Below, one piece after another: positions 22,543 to 34,245 of a DNA stretch of 64,000 nucleotides (within the stretch, counting starts at the first letter, position 1; each line of letters opens with the position of its first letter). The notes beneath the pieces were generated by a model, which saw nothing but the letters and a program-made list of their open reading frames with translations, was not told the origin of the DNA and ran no database searches. Source of the DNA: Thiotrichaceae bacterium UBA973 (lineage in GTDB: Bacteria; Pseudomonadota; Gammaproteobacteria; Eutrophobiales; Eutrophobiaceae); assembly GCA_002292815.1 (NCBI GenBank), contig DBBX01000014.1, positions 4,317 through 68,316 of the forward strand, given 5' to 3'. The position numbers and the translations under genes were made by a program.

Positions 22543-23101
22543 GTAGATGCTCGCTTGTTATGCAGTCTTTAAAACCACATGCATTTGTTAAACGTATTAA
22601 TGTTTCTTTTTTTTTGAACAGTATCTGTTCAATAGTTTCGCAGATCATTTTTTCAAATTTGAAGATACCTTGCTTTAATTTTATTTTACGTTTCCTCAGC
22701 GATAAAATATTTTTACATCTTGCTTCATATTCAATTCTGTCAAAATGCTTATTAAGGAATTCTGTAACATCACCTTGTAGTGCATCAGATAATAGAGAAC
22801 GATCATCAATGATCATGATGATAGGAATATCTTTACAATGATGAAGTCGTCTAATCCGTTTGGTGAATTCAATACCATCCATGATCGGCATTTTGTAATC
22901 AGTTATAATCAGATCGGGCGGGGAGGTTTCAATTGCTGCTAGTGCCGCAAGCACACTTTGGAATGACTTTATAGTTATTCCAAAATCAATATTTTGAATA
23001 GTTTTACTAAGTAACATTCGGCTATCAGACTCATCATCGATAATAGTGATTATTGATGAGGTTCTGCTTTCGGTGATATTACTCAGGCGTGATGACATCA
23101 T
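22532..23101 (-). CDS. RpfG-type response regulator truncated before the HD-GYP catalytic core
   Basis: In this 189-residue protein, residues 15-135 are a receiver with Asp22/Asp23, acceptor Asp68 (ITDYKMPIMDG) and Lys118. The usual Thr/Ser is Ile and the Lys-Pro pair is Lys-His. Residues 130-189 match the linker and first helix of RpfG HD-GYP domains (LSLRK..., then KKETLIRLTNACGFKD, then SEHLLEK). They stop exactly where the HD motif should follow some 35 residues later. HD and GYP motifs are absent, so it cannot degrade cyclic-di-GMP. The stop overlaps the rpfC-type start. It is either a deletion derivative still used as a stand-alone receiver, or decaying. Confidence 0.85.
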   Translation of the reverse strand: MMSSRLSNITESRTSSIITIIDDESDSRMLLSKTIQNIDFGITIKSFQSVLAALAAIETSPPDLIITDYKMPIMDGIEFTKRIRRLHHCKDIPIIMIIDDRSLLSDALQGDVTEFLNKHFDRIEYEARCKNILSLRKRKIKLKQGIFKFEKMICETIEQILFKKKETLIRLTNACGFKDCITSEHLLEK

Positions 23102-23194
23102 GTCCTATCCCTGAATTTTACTATTGTTATAGTTTTTTGAATATTAATACAATTATAGCGAATGATGCACGATTTAATAACAGAATACTGCTTA

Positions 23195-23737
23195 TTACTT
23201 ACGTTTTAATAACAAATAAATTGCCCCTGTACCTCCATCCGCAGGTCTTGCGGAGCAGAAAGCTTGTGCAATATCTGTTTTTTGTAGCCATTGATTAAGT
23301 TTGTTTTTTATAACGGGTTGTTTATTGATCGAGCCTAGCCCTTTGCCATGAATAATTCTGACACAGCGTTGGGAACGTGCCATGCATATCTTAAGGAAAT
23401 CAGTTAATGCAATTTTAGCACTATCAACCGTCATGCCATGTAAATCCAGTTCTGCTTCAATTTTATAATGACCACGGCGTAATTTTTTTAATATATTGTT
23501 TTGAACACCGGGCCTGGTAAAAATAAGCTGATCACCTCGTTCTAATAAAGTTGAATCAAAGTCTGCATTACTCATTTCTTCAATGAAGACAAGATTATCA
23601 GCTTCCCTTTTTGCAGCTTGAGCTTTTGGTTTGGGTTTATCAGCAATAAAGCTATCTTGCTTCAGTGGTTTTGCATCGCCAACTGACTTGCGAAATAGCG
23701 CGCTATCTTCGTCTGATATACCGGAAGATTTCTTCAT
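23195..23737 (-). CDS. Smr-domain protein
   Basis: The 180-residue product has a charged, disordered N-terminus (about 1-80) and a C-terminal Smr domain: LDLHGMTVDSAKIAL, RCVRIIHGKGLGS, and the end ADGGTGAIYLLLKR. Small MutS-related proteins are nucleases acting on DNA or RNA; the LDLHGM and HGKG motifs are the conserved active-site elements. This free-standing form is common in proteobacteria (YdaL/SmrA-like). It lies upstream of the response-regulator gene on the same strand with a 93-bp gap. Confidence 0.9.
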   Translation of the reverse strand: MKKSSGISDEDSALFRKSVGDAKPLKQDSFIADKPKPKAQAAKREADNLVFIEEMSNADFDSTLLERGDQLIFTRPGVQNNILKKLRRGHYKIEAELDLHGMTVDSAKIALTDFLKICMARSQRCVRIIHGKGLGSINKQPVIKNKLNQWLQKTDIAQAFCSARPADGGTGAIYLLLKRK

Positions 23738-23869
23738 AATGTTGATTTAGAGCCTGCCATACAGAACAAGTTTAACGTATGCCCTAATCTATGTCAGCGG
23801 AGATAAAGTGTAAATCAATTATCGTTAGAGGTTTTATTGATTGAAGCTTATACGAAAATACCGGCAGGC

Positions 23870-26800
23870 TTAATTTAACCACTGCCGGGCATTCAGGAAC
23901 ATCTTCATCCAGGGACTATATTCATTTTTCCATTGTGATGGTAAATAAGAAAATTGTTTACGTAAGAAGACTCGTTCTGGATGGGGCATCATGATGGTAA
24001 CGCGGCCATCATCGTTGGTGAGCCCGGTCAATCCGTTGATGGAACCATTAGGGTTATGTGGATAACTTTCTGTCGGTACTCCCGAATTATCAATATAACG
24101 CATTGCTGCATTCAACTTTAAATCTTTAGATTTGTACGACACACGTCCTTCACCATGAGCAACTACGACAGGAATTTTAGAGCCGGTCATGTCCTTGAAT
24201 AAGATAGAAGGTGATTCCATGATTTCTACCATCACCAGTCGCGCTTCAAATTGTTCTGATTGATTACGAACAAAATCCGGCCATGATGTTGCACCTGGTA
24301 TTAAATCACGTAACTGTGACATCATCTGACAACCATTACAGACGCCAAGGGAAAATGTGTCAGTGCGGTTAAAAAATTTTTCAAACATGTTGCTGACCTT
24401 GTCACTGTATAAAATAGATTTTGCCCAGCCACCTCCAGCACCCAAGACATCACCATAGGAAAAACCGCCGCAAGCAACCAGCCCATTAAACGAATCAAGT
24501 TTTATTTGTCCATCGATCAAGTCCTGCATGTGAACATCAACACACTCAAAGCCGGCACGATCAAATGCAGCCGCCATTTCTAATTGTCCATTAACGCCTT
24601 GTTCTCGCAGTACTGCCATCCTTGGTTTTGCATCGGTGTTGATAAAGAAAAGCGGGTTACTCTCAAGCTCAAATTTTGTGTCGACAAACAAGCCAGAATT
24701 GATCTTATTACCAATATCATTAAATTCCTGTTGTGCACATTCAGGATTGTCACGTAGGGACTGAATTTGAAAACTGGTAGAAGACCATTTTTTATGTAAA
24801 TCATGGATGGATAACGCTAGACTTTTTATACCACCTTGCTTGAGTCGAAAAGTATAATCATTGTTAACGCTCCCTATAGAATGGAGGCTTTTTTCATTGA
24901 TGCCAGCATTCATAAAAGTTTCTTTTACACTTTGTTCATGCCCTTTCTTTATTTGAATAACTGCACCGAGCTCTTCATTAAATAAATTGGCGATGATGTT
25001 GTCAGTATCTTCAAGATCAATGTCAATGCCTATGTGTCCGGCGAAGGCCATTTCAGCTAAGGTGACAAACAGGCCGCCATCGGATCGATCATGGTATGCA
25101 AGTATATAATCTGATTCATTGAGAACCTGTAATGCTTGAAAAAAGCCGATTAGTGACGTTGTATCTTCCAGATCAGGTGTTTCACTACCGAATTGTTCAT
25201 ACACCTGGGAAAGGGCAGAGCCAGCGAGACGTTGTTTACCATTGGCTAAATCAATATAAAATAGAATCGTGTCATCATCTTGTTGTAACTGAGGTGTCAG
25301 TGATTGGCGAACATCTGCGACCCGAGCAAAAGCCGTGATATTTAATGACAAAGGCGATGTTACTTTTTGTTGCTGATTATTTACAGACCAAACCGTATTC
25401 ATCGACAAAGAATCCTTGCCGACAGGAATAGCAATGCCGAGTTCTTTACAGAGAACACTGACAGCAGCAACAGTGGCATAAAGTTTTGCGTCTTGACCAG
25501 ACTCACCACAGGCCGCCATCCAGTTTGCTGACAGCGCAATATCTTCTAGCTTGAGAATACGTGCGGCAGATATATTCATAATAGCTTCAGCAATTGCCAT
25601 TCTTCCAGAAGCAGCTGCATTGGTAAGTGCTAGTGGAGCACGCTCACCAATAGCCATCGCTTCGCCTATATAGTCAAAATAGGATGAACTGGTAACGGCA
25701 CAATCGGCGACAGGTACTTGCCAAGGGCCCACCATCTGATCACGCACAACTAAACCAGAGATCGAACGATCACCAATCGTAATTAAAAAACTTTTACTAG
25801 CAACTGCAGGTAATTGTAGAACTCGATCAATCGATTCTTGTAAATCTAATGATGAAGTATCAAATTCAGGGTTTTGTTCTGTTTCGCTTTGAGCATCGCG
25901 TTGTATGCTTGGCATCTTGCCAAGTAATACAGACATAGGAATATCAATCGCTTGATTATTGAAGTGCGCATCATTTAAAACGAGTTGTTCTCTTTCAGTT
26001 GCATCGCCGAGTATGGCATAGGGTGCGCGTTCTCGTTTACATAGAGACGTGAAACGCTCAAGTTGCTCAGCATCAATCGCAAGTACGTATCGTTCTTGCG
26101 ATTCATTACACCAAACCCCCATCGGCGACATGCCGGGCTCATCATTAGGAATCTCGCGTAATTCCAGTTCTGCTCCACGGTCACTCGCACTAACGAGTTC
26201 AGGCATGGCGTTGGATAGGCCACCAGCACCAACATCATGAATACTAATAATTGGATTGTTATCACCTAGCGCCCAACATCGATCTATGACTTCCTGGCAG
26301 CGACGTTCCATCTCAGCATTATCGCGTTGCACTGAAGCAAAATCGAGCGAAGCGTAACTTGAACCTGAAGCCATTGAGGAAGCGGCTCCACCACCAAGCC
26401 CGATCAACATTGCTGGGCCACCCAATACTATTAGCTTTGCCCCGGTAGGAATGTCTTGCTTATTCACATCTGATTCGCGAATCATACCGTAACCGCCGGC
26501 AAGCATGATCGGCTTGTGATAACCGTAGATTAAAGATTCATTTTTTCGTTGTTCATAGGTGCGGAAATAGCCACACAGTGCTGGACGACCAAACTCATTA
26601 TTATAGGCTGCTGCACCAATCGGCCCTTCAAGCATAATATCTAAAGCCGAAACAATTCGATCAGGTTTGCCATTGTCTGTTTCCCAGGCTTGTTCAAATC
26701 CGGGGATCTTTAGATTTGATACTGCAAAACCACATAGACCTGCCTTTGGTTTTGCACCACGTCCGGTTGCTGCTTCATCACGAATTTCTCCGCCAGAACC

Positions 26801-27736
26801 AGTGGCAGCGCCAGAGTAGGGTGATATTGCGGTAGGATGGTTATGCGTCTCAACCTTCATCAGGATATGGATATCTTCATCATGATAACCATACTGTTGA
26901 TTATCTGGATCGGTGAAAAATCGTGCGCCATTGAAACCAGCCATAACCGCGGCATTATCATGGTAAGCAGAAAGAACATTCCCCGGATTGGCTTCATGGG
27001 TTTGCCTTATCATCTTAAACAAGGAGTGTTCTTGTTTAACATTATCGATAGTCCACTCCGCATTGAAGATCTTGTGTCTGCAATGCTCAGAATTGGCTTG
27101 AGCAAACATCATCAACTCTACATCAGTTGGGTTACGTCCCAACTTTTCAAACGAAGTTAATAAGTAATCTATTTCATCACTTGATAAAGCCAAACCCATT
27201 TTAGTGTTGGCTGTTTCCAACGCAACAATGCCACCGTTCAAGATATCTACCTGATTCAATTCGGCGGGTTCAGTCATTACAAATAAAGCATTGGCATCAT
27301 TTTCATGATGTATGAGAATTTCTGTCATACGGTCATGTATATGCGGCTTTAGTAGCGTTATTTGATCTTCATTTAGAGTGTCGCCTTCGCTTAGTTGAAA
27401 TGAATAAGCTCTGCCGCGTTCAAGACGAAAGACCTTATCTAACCCCGAGTTATGAGCAATATCGCTCGCCTTACTAGACCAGGGAGAGATCGTGCCCGGT
27501 CTTGGAATAACAATGAGTTTGAATGAATTGTCAGGTATGACCTTAGCCTCAGCACCATAACTCAACAGGGCATTTAGCTGGCTCGTTTCCTTTTGATCAA
27601 GAACAGCACTCGTTTCAGCAAAGTGGATATAGTACGACTCAACTGAGCTAATTGCCGCTACGCATGACTGCAAGGCAGATAGGAGTTTATTAACACGAAA
27701 GTCAGAAAGGGCGTTGCCGCCAGGTAGTATTAGCAT
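23870..27736 (-). CDS. purL: Phosphoribosylformylglycinamidine synthase (large PurL)
   Basis: The 1288-residue, single-chain gammaproteobacterial form converts FGAR, glutamine and ATP to FGAM in purine synthesis. The N-terminus ([16 protein letters not shown]) matches E. coli PurL. The synthetase core contains [17 protein letters not shown] and [13 protein letters not shown]. The C-terminal glutaminase has [10 protein letters not shown] and HGEGR, and ends with PHPERVF. Length is normal. ATG 27736 is preferred over TTG 27739. purB lies 1.6 kb upstream on the same strand. Confidence 0.98.
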   Translation of the reverse strand: MLILPGGNALSDFRVNKLLSALQSCVAAISSVESYYIHFAETSAVLDQKETSQLNALLSYGAEAKVIPDNSFKLIVIPRPGTISPWSSKASDIAHNSGLDKVFRLERGRAYSFQLSEGDTLNEDQITLLKPHIHDRMTEILIHHENDANALFVMTEPAELNQVDILNGGIVALETANTKMGLALSSDEIDYLLTSFEKLGRNPTDVELMMFAQANSEHCRHKIFNAEWTIDNVKQEHSLFKMIRQTHEANPGNVLSAYHDNAAVMAGFNGARFFTDPDNQQYGYHDEDIHILMKVETHNHPTAISPYSGAATGSGGEIRDEAATGRGAKPKAGLCGFAVSNLKIPGFEQAWETDNGKPDRIVSALDIMLEGPIGAAAYNNEFGRPALCGYFRTYEQRKNESLIYGYHKPIMLAGGYGMIRESDVNKQDIPTGAKLIVLGGPAMLIGLGGGAASSMASGSSYASLDFASVQRDNAEMERRCQEVIDRCWALGDNNPIISIHDVGAGGLSNAMPELVSASDRGAELELREIPNDEPGMSPMGVWCNESQERYVLAIDAEQLERFTSLCKRERAPYAILGDATEREQLVLNDAHFNNQAIDIPMSVLLGKMPSIQRDAQSETEQNPEFDTSSLDLQESIDRVLQLPAVASKSFLITIGDRSISGLVVRDQMVGPWQVPVADCAVTSSSYFDYIGEAMAIGERAPLALTNAAASGRMAIAEAIMNISAARILKLEDIALSANWMAACGESGQDAKLYATVAAVSVLCKELGIAIPVGKDSLSMNTVWSVNNQQQKVTSPLSLNITAFARVADVRQSLTPQLQQDDDTILFYIDLANGKQRLAGSALSQVYEQFGSETPDLEDTTSLIGFFQALQVLNESDYILAYHDRSDGGLFVTLAEMAFAGHIGIDIDLEDTDNIIANLFNEELGAVIQIKKGHEQSVKETFMNAGINEKSLHSIGSVNNDYTFRLKQGGIKSLALSIHDLHKKWSSTSFQIQSLRDNPECAQQEFNDIGNKINSGLFVDTKFELESNPLFFINTDAKPRMAVLREQGVNGQLEMAAAFDRAGFECVDVHMQDLIDGQIKLDSFNGLVACGGFSYGDVLGAGGGWAKSILYSDKVSNMFEKFFNRTDTFSLGVCNGCQMMSQLRDLIPGATSWPDFVRNQSEQFEARLVMVEIMESPSILFKDMTGSKIPVVVAHGEGRVSYKSKDLKLNAAMRYIDNSGVPTESYPHNPNGSINGLTGLTNDDGRVTIMMPHPERVFLRKQFSYLPSQWKNEYSPWMKMFLNARQWLN

Positions 27737-27808
27737 CAAATCTTAGATTATTTAGTGAAGAATATTGAGGCTGGCTATTTTATCAGCCAAAGAGGAATCA
27801 CGCGAAAA

Positions 27809-28708
27809 CTATTTAATCTCTTCGACTTTAACTAATACATTTCGCTGTTCTTGGTCACGTCGTTTTGTGCTTATCAAGTTTCTTTCCGAACTATCATTGG
27901 AATGCTGGGTGGTACCACCGATGGGTATCCATTTTCCCAATTGACCACTTACGGTGGTTTCTACATTTTGAATATCAAATATTGCAGTTTGATCTGGACC
28001 GACACGGGATAGCCTGGGAGAGATCAATAGCGTGACATTATCGCCCTGGATTCTGGGTAGGACATAAAAGCCGGATTCCACGTCTCGATATTCGACCCCA
28101 TCCAGGACAACTACGCTACCACCAGTGACGTATGCGGTTTGGTTAGGAATGGGGACAGATTGACCTGTGCTGATAAAGGCTGGGTTACCTTCTAATGCTT
28201 GAACACGATAGACATTTCTGTCTTCCAGTTGCGATCGGGTCTCTAATTGGCGATAGCGGACGATATTACCCTCAGTGTCTTTGCCCTGAATGATCGTGCC
28301 ATCACGGCTATTATCAGGCGATTTTATCGTGACATCTCCAGTGCTATAGCGTCCGGAAACACCACTTTCCTCAATATTGAGATCGCCATCGACATCTTGC
28401 TTGACGCTGATCATTAATCGCCGTGGGGCATTATCTATTTGTGCCAGGACTTGCTTTATTTGTTTGAGGTTTGAAGATGTTGTTTTAATGATTAACTTGT
28501 TGTTTATCCCAGTAACGGTACCACCTTCAACAACTAATGGCTTGAGAATCGGGATGACATCTTCTACTGGTCTGTTGTGCATGGGGATGGTCTCGATTTT
28601 CATCGATTCTGCCATAACAGCAGTGCTGTTAACGACAGTCAATAACAGGACAAGCAGGCTCAGTTTTTTCAATCTGGTAACCAAAATTAAATGAGTGGGT
28701 GTATTCAC
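27809..28708 (-). CDS. Orphan secretin-like (NolW/N-domain) protein
   Basis: The 299-residue secreted protein has a signal peptide ending near STAVMA (about 33). Residues 35-110 form a secretin N1-type domain (IETIPMHNRPVEDVIPILKP, then LAQIDNAPRRLMISV). The remainder recalls the start of the secretin barrel domain (STGQSVPIPNQ, VLPRIQGDNVTLLISPRLS) but lacks a full pore. No other type II/III secretion or pilus genes are nearby. It sits just upstream of purL and downstream of a DUF7931 gene. A periplasmic or outer-membrane assembly role is possible; function is unknown. Confidence 0.75.
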   Translation of the reverse strand: MNTPTHLILVTRLKKLSLLVLLLTVVNSTAVMAESMKIETIPMHNRPVEDVIPILKPLVVEGGTVTGINNKLIIKTTSSNLKQIKQVLAQIDNAPRRLMISVKQDVDGDLNIEESGVSGRYSTGDVTIKSPDNSRDGTIIQGKDTEGNIVRYRQLETRSQLEDRNVYRVQALEGNPAFISTGQSVPIPNQTAYVTGGSVVVLDGVEYRDVESGFYVLPRIQGDNVTLLISPRLSRVGPDQTAIFDIQNVETTVSGQLGKWIPIGGTTQHSNDSSERNLISTKRRDQEQRNVLVKVEEIK

Positions 28709-28797
28709 AGAATAAGTGAGATGCTGATATAGGAAGGTATGTATTGTATTTCATTTCATAGTTTAAATTTAAGGCCGGTCAACTGCTGTTTTCAGGT

Positions 28798-29313
28798 TCA
28801 AATGTGCATCCTTCTAAAATTGGGGTCTGGCTTAGACGTTTCCCACATACTATTAAACACATCTAACATGTGCTTCGACTCGCGACGACCGTTGAAGTTT
28901 ACTTTTCCTCTGTATTGTTCTGCACTTTCTCGAAACAGGTATCCTATTTCATCGGCAATCAGGACCGCTTCATTGAATGATTTATATTGTGACGAAGGTT
29001 TACGTATTTCGATATAACTGCTGATTTTCCCTGCTAAATCAACAAGCTTATGGCCTTTACGGACTATTAACTCAGGTTCAAAGGCCAGAATACGAATATC
29101 GACATTTCGTCCTTTCAATGCCAATTGCCGGACGGCTTCGACAAATTCAGGCTGGTCGTAGACGAAAGGATCCAGCTCTCTGGAAATAATGGCGAGTTTC
29201 AATTTGCATTGTTTTACCAGCGCGAGTGCCGCATCTGCATTATCTTGGCGAGTCTCGACTTTGATTGCTTCTTCTGTAGATTCACCCAGAATGTATTCAT
29301 CAAGGTTATTCAT
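28798..29313 (-). CDS. DUF7931 domain protein
   Basis: The 171-residue cytosolic protein has no signal peptide or helix. It resembles the DUF7931 family found next to purB in several gammaproteobacteria, sometimes fused to acetyltransferases. The fold is thought to be phospholipase-D-like, but I see no HKD motif. The segments KLAIISRELDPFVYDQ and FNGRRESKHMLDVFNSMWE look like the conserved core. Start ATG at 29313, 26 nt after purB. Function unknown. Confidence 0.7.
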   Translation of the reverse strand: MNNLDEYILGESTEEAIKVETRQDNADAALALVKQCKLKLAIISRELDPFVYDQPEFVEAVRQLALKGRNVDIRILAFEPELIVRKGHKLVDLAGKISSYIEIRKPSSQYKSFNEAVLIADEIGYLFRESAEQYRGKVNFNGRRESKHMLDVFNSMWETSKPDPNFRRMHI

Positions 29314-29339
29314 GTTTGCATTTCGTCCTACAGTCCTTA

Positions 29340-31214
<1,875 letters not shown>

Positions 31215-31243
<29 letters not shown>

Positions 31244-32255
31244 GGATGGTTTCAATTGCTCTGATGATGTCTTTGGAGAGTTTGATATCAATACTGTCGA
31301 TATTGCTCTTTAGTTGTTCCATGGATGTGGCACCAATGATATTACTGGTCAGAAAGGGGCGGCTGTTGACAAAGGCCAAAGCCATTTGCGCTGGGTCCAA
31401 TCTGTTTTCTTGTGCCAGTTTGACATAGTCTGCCGTCGCCGCATCCGCTTGCGGGTTGGTGTAACGACTGAAACGATCCCACAACACCAATCGTGTGCCT
31501 TCCGGTCGAGCACCGTTTAAAAATTTGCCACTCAAAACACCAAAGGCGAGCGGTGAATATGCCAACAAACCAGTTTGTTCACGGTGGGCAAATTCTGAAA
31601 GACCAATTTCAAATGACCGGTTCAATAGATTATAAGGATTTTGGATGCTGACTATTCTTGGTAAATTGAGTTCATTAGCAACACGCAGATATTCAGAACA
31701 CCCCCAAGGGGTTTCATTTGAGATACCAATCATGCGAATCTTGCCTGCTTTCACCAGACCATCAAGCACATCCAGTGTCTCGGCAATTGCAGTACCGTCT
31801 TTTTCCGGAGCATGGTAATAATCCAATCGACCAAAATAATTGGTGTCACGATCTGGCCAGTGCGTTTGATAGAGGTCGATGTAGTCCGTTTGCAGTCGTT
31901 TTAAAGAGGCATCTAATGCCTGATGGATATTCTTCTTATCCAGTTTGACACCACCCTCGCGCATGTAATCAACGAATGATTCATTCCCACAAACCTTACT
32001 GGCAATAATCAATTTGTCGCGATCGTGTCTTTTAGCAAGCCAGGTACCGATATATGTTTCAGTCAGACCTTGTGTCTCTGCCATAGGCGGCACCGGATAC
32101 ATCTCTGCTGTATCAATAAAATTAATTCCGGCATCAACGGCATAATCTAGTTGTTGGTGTGCTTCAGCTTCTGTGTTTTGTTGGCCCCAGGTCATTGTTC
32201 CTAGGCAGATTCGACTGACATCAATGTCGGTTTTACCTAACTTAGTGTATTCCAT
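31215..32255 (-). CDS. tas: Aldo/keto reductase Tas
   Basis: The 346-residue NADP(H)-dependent aldo-keto reductase is close to E. coli Tas: LGTMTWGQQNTEAEAH, then INFIDTAEMYPVPP and the ETQGLTETYIG block are nearly identical. The active-site Asp, Tyr (AEMYPV), Lys (ASKVCG) and His (YQTHWPDRD) are present. The physiological substrate is unclear; Tas was named as a suppressor of tyrosine auxotrophy. It is divergent from pyrC. Confidence 0.93.
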
Positions 32256-32357
32256 ATTTATTTATGCCTTTAAAATGTTGATGTGACTAATGACAGTCAC
32301 GGACAAACCACCTTGTATATGATACCTTTTACATACGAATATTTAAGCCAAAGCCGT

Positions 32358-33392
32358 ATGCAGACATTAACCATATCAAAACCTGACGATTTCCATCTCC
32401 ACCTGCGCGATGGTGTTGCATTGTCGAGTGTCGTAAATCATACCGCTGCGCAATTTTCGCGCGCGATAGTCATGCCCAATCTTAAACCACCGGTGGTTAA
32501 TACAGAAATGGCACTGGCCTACAGGGAACGTATCTTACAGTGTGTCGATGAAAAATATAATTTTGAACCGCTGATGACCTTATATCTTACAGATAACACC
32601 TCAGCAGATACGATAAAAACAGCAGCAGAGTCGAGTATTATTAAGGCATTAAAATATTATCCCGCTGGTGCCACGACCAATTCTGATCAAGGTGTAACGG
32701 ATATAAAGAAGACCTACGCAGCGCTAGAAGCAATGATGGAAACGCGCTTACCATTATTGGTGCACGGTGAAGTAACGGGTGACGATGTCGATGTATTTGA
32801 TCGCGAAGCCGTTTTTATAGACAAGGTGTTAATGCCCTTGGTAAAAAAATTTCCTGAACTCAAGATAGTTTTTGAACATATTACGACACGCGCCGCCGCT
32901 GAGTTTGTCATCGGGTCAAATGATAAGGTTGCTGCAACGATTACACCACAACACATACTGTTAAATAGGAATGATTTATTCAAAGGTGGCTTGCAACCAC
33001 ATCATTATTGCCTACCTATATTAAAGGCAGAAGATGATCGGCAGGCGGTATCGGCAGCGGCAACCAGTGGTAATCCGAAATTTTTCCTCGGTACCGATAG
33101 TGCGCCGCATGCACGAAGCACAAAAGAAACCAGCTGTGGTTGTGCTGGTATTTATTCCGCGGCCAACGCACTAGAGATATACGCCGAAGCATTCGATGCG
33201 GCAGGACAACTCGATAAACTTGAAGCCTTCGCCAGTCATTATGGTGCGGACTATTACGAATTACCACGAAATACAGAACAAATGACATTAGTAAAACAAG
33301 AACAAACCATTCCCGAGACATTACCGTTTGGTAATGAAGAAATTGTCCCCTTTCGCGCCGGAGGGACATGTTCATGGCAACTGAAGAAATAA
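32358..33392 (+). CDS. pyrC: Dihydroorotase
   Basis: The 344-residue zinc amidohydrolase closes carbamoyl-aspartate to dihydroorotate in pyrimidine synthesis. [10 protein letters not shown] near residue 12 carries the metal histidines; [14 protein letters not shown] has the carbamylated lysine region; [16 protein letters not shown] holds the metal Asp. The ATG at 32358 (MQTLTISKP) matches the E. coli start; the frame is open upstream to 32283. A small repeat GTGACT-N6-AGTCAC lies at 32283-32300 in the leader. The end overlaps rnt by 19 nt. Confidence 0.97.
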   Translation: MQTLTISKPDDFHLHLRDGVALSSVVNHTAAQFSRAIVMPNLKPPVVNTEMALAYRERILQCVDEKYNFEPLMTLYLTDNTSADTIKTAAESSIIKALKYYPAGATTNSDQGVTDIKKTYAALEAMMETRLPLLVHGEVTGDDVDVFDREAVFIDKVLMPLVKKFPELKIVFEHITTRAAAEFVIGSNDKVAATITPQHILLNRNDLFKGGLQPHHYCLPILKAEDDRQAVSAAATSGNPKFFLGTDSAPHARSTKETSCGCAGIYSAANALEIYAEAFDAAGQLDKLEAFASHYGADYYELPRNTEQMTLVKQEQTIPETLPFGNEEIVPFRAGGTCSWQLKK

Positions 33393-34033
33393 AGGAAGCA
33401 ACGCCTAATAAATCGCCGGTTGCTAAGCGATTCCGTGGATTTCTGCCCGTCATTGTTGATGTGGAAACAGCCGGTTTTAATGCGGGAACTGATGCACTAT
33501 TAGAAATTGCAGCGGTAACGGTGACTGTCAATGAAGAACATCAATGGTGCATTGATGACGTCGTATCCAAACACGTCAATCCATTCGAAGGGGCTAATTT
33601 AGATCAGGCATCACTCGATTTTATCGGCGTTGATCCGAATCATCCGTTTCGTAAACAGATCGCTGTTAGCGAAACTGAAGCCTTACACGAAGTATTCAAA
33701 CCGGTTAGAAAAAAAATAAAAGAACATAAATGCAGCCGAGCCATATTAGTCGGGCACAATGCATCATTTGATTTGGGTTTTCTAAATGCTGCAGTTGAAC
33801 GTACACAGATCAAGCGCAATCCATTTCATCCGTTCAGCACTTTTGATACCGCAACTATGGCAGGTCTTGCCTATGGACAAACAGTATTGGCACGTGCAGC
33901 AGAAGAAGCAGGGCTGAAGTGGGATACCAAAGAAGCGCACTCTGCACGATATGATGCAGAACAAACTGCGTTATTGTTTTGTGAGATTGTTAATCGGTGG
34001 AATGAGTGTTCGGGTTTGTTCAAGGTTGATTAA
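33374..34033 (+). CDS. rnt: Ribonuclease T
   Basis: The 219-residue DEDD-family 3'-5' exoribonuclease matures tRNA and other stable RNA 3' ends. Exo I is [11 protein letters not shown] (Asp/Glu), Exo II is [14 protein letters not shown], and Exo III is [14 protein letters not shown]. The second ATG (33374) is chosen because GGAGGG lies 8 nt before it; the first ATG (33368) is only 2 nt from that site. It is coupled to pyrC by overlap. A 212-bp gap to the convergent deaminase gene holds nothing I recognise. Confidence 0.96.
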   Translation: MATEEIKEATPNKSPVAKRFRGFLPVIVDVETAGFNAGTDALLEIAAVTVTVNEEHQWCIDDVVSKHVNPFEGANLDQASLDFIGVDPNHPFRKQIAVSETEALHEVFKPVRKKIKEHKCSRAILVGHNASFDLGFLNAAVERTQIKRNPFHPFSTFDTATMAGLAYGQTVLARAAEEAGLKWDTKEAHSARYDAEQTALLFCEIVNRWNECSGLFKVD

Positions 34034-34245
34034 ACACATAGTTATATTTTCTTATACCATCAGTTTTTGAATCTGGATTTATAGTGTCTTTTTGTTTTTC
34101 TCTATCGAGTCTGTGCCAGATATCCTTAACATACTCAAGCTTGAACCTTTGTTTAAAACCATACTATTCACTTCTAAAACGAAATGATAACCATAGCTAT
34201 GAAATATTATAAATCTCGGCCAACAGGTGATAGATGAATAATTTC

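Noticed and set aside
32283..32300. GTGACT-N6-AGTCAC in the pyrC leader as a pyrimidine-control hairpin
   Set aside because: The stem is only 6 bp and does not overlap the ribosome site of the chosen start, unlike the enterobacterial pyrC leader.
34034..34245. Possible small RNA or gene between rnt and the deaminase gene
   Set aside because: No hairpin with T-run, promoter or convincing open frame was visible; only AT-rich sequence between convergent genes.
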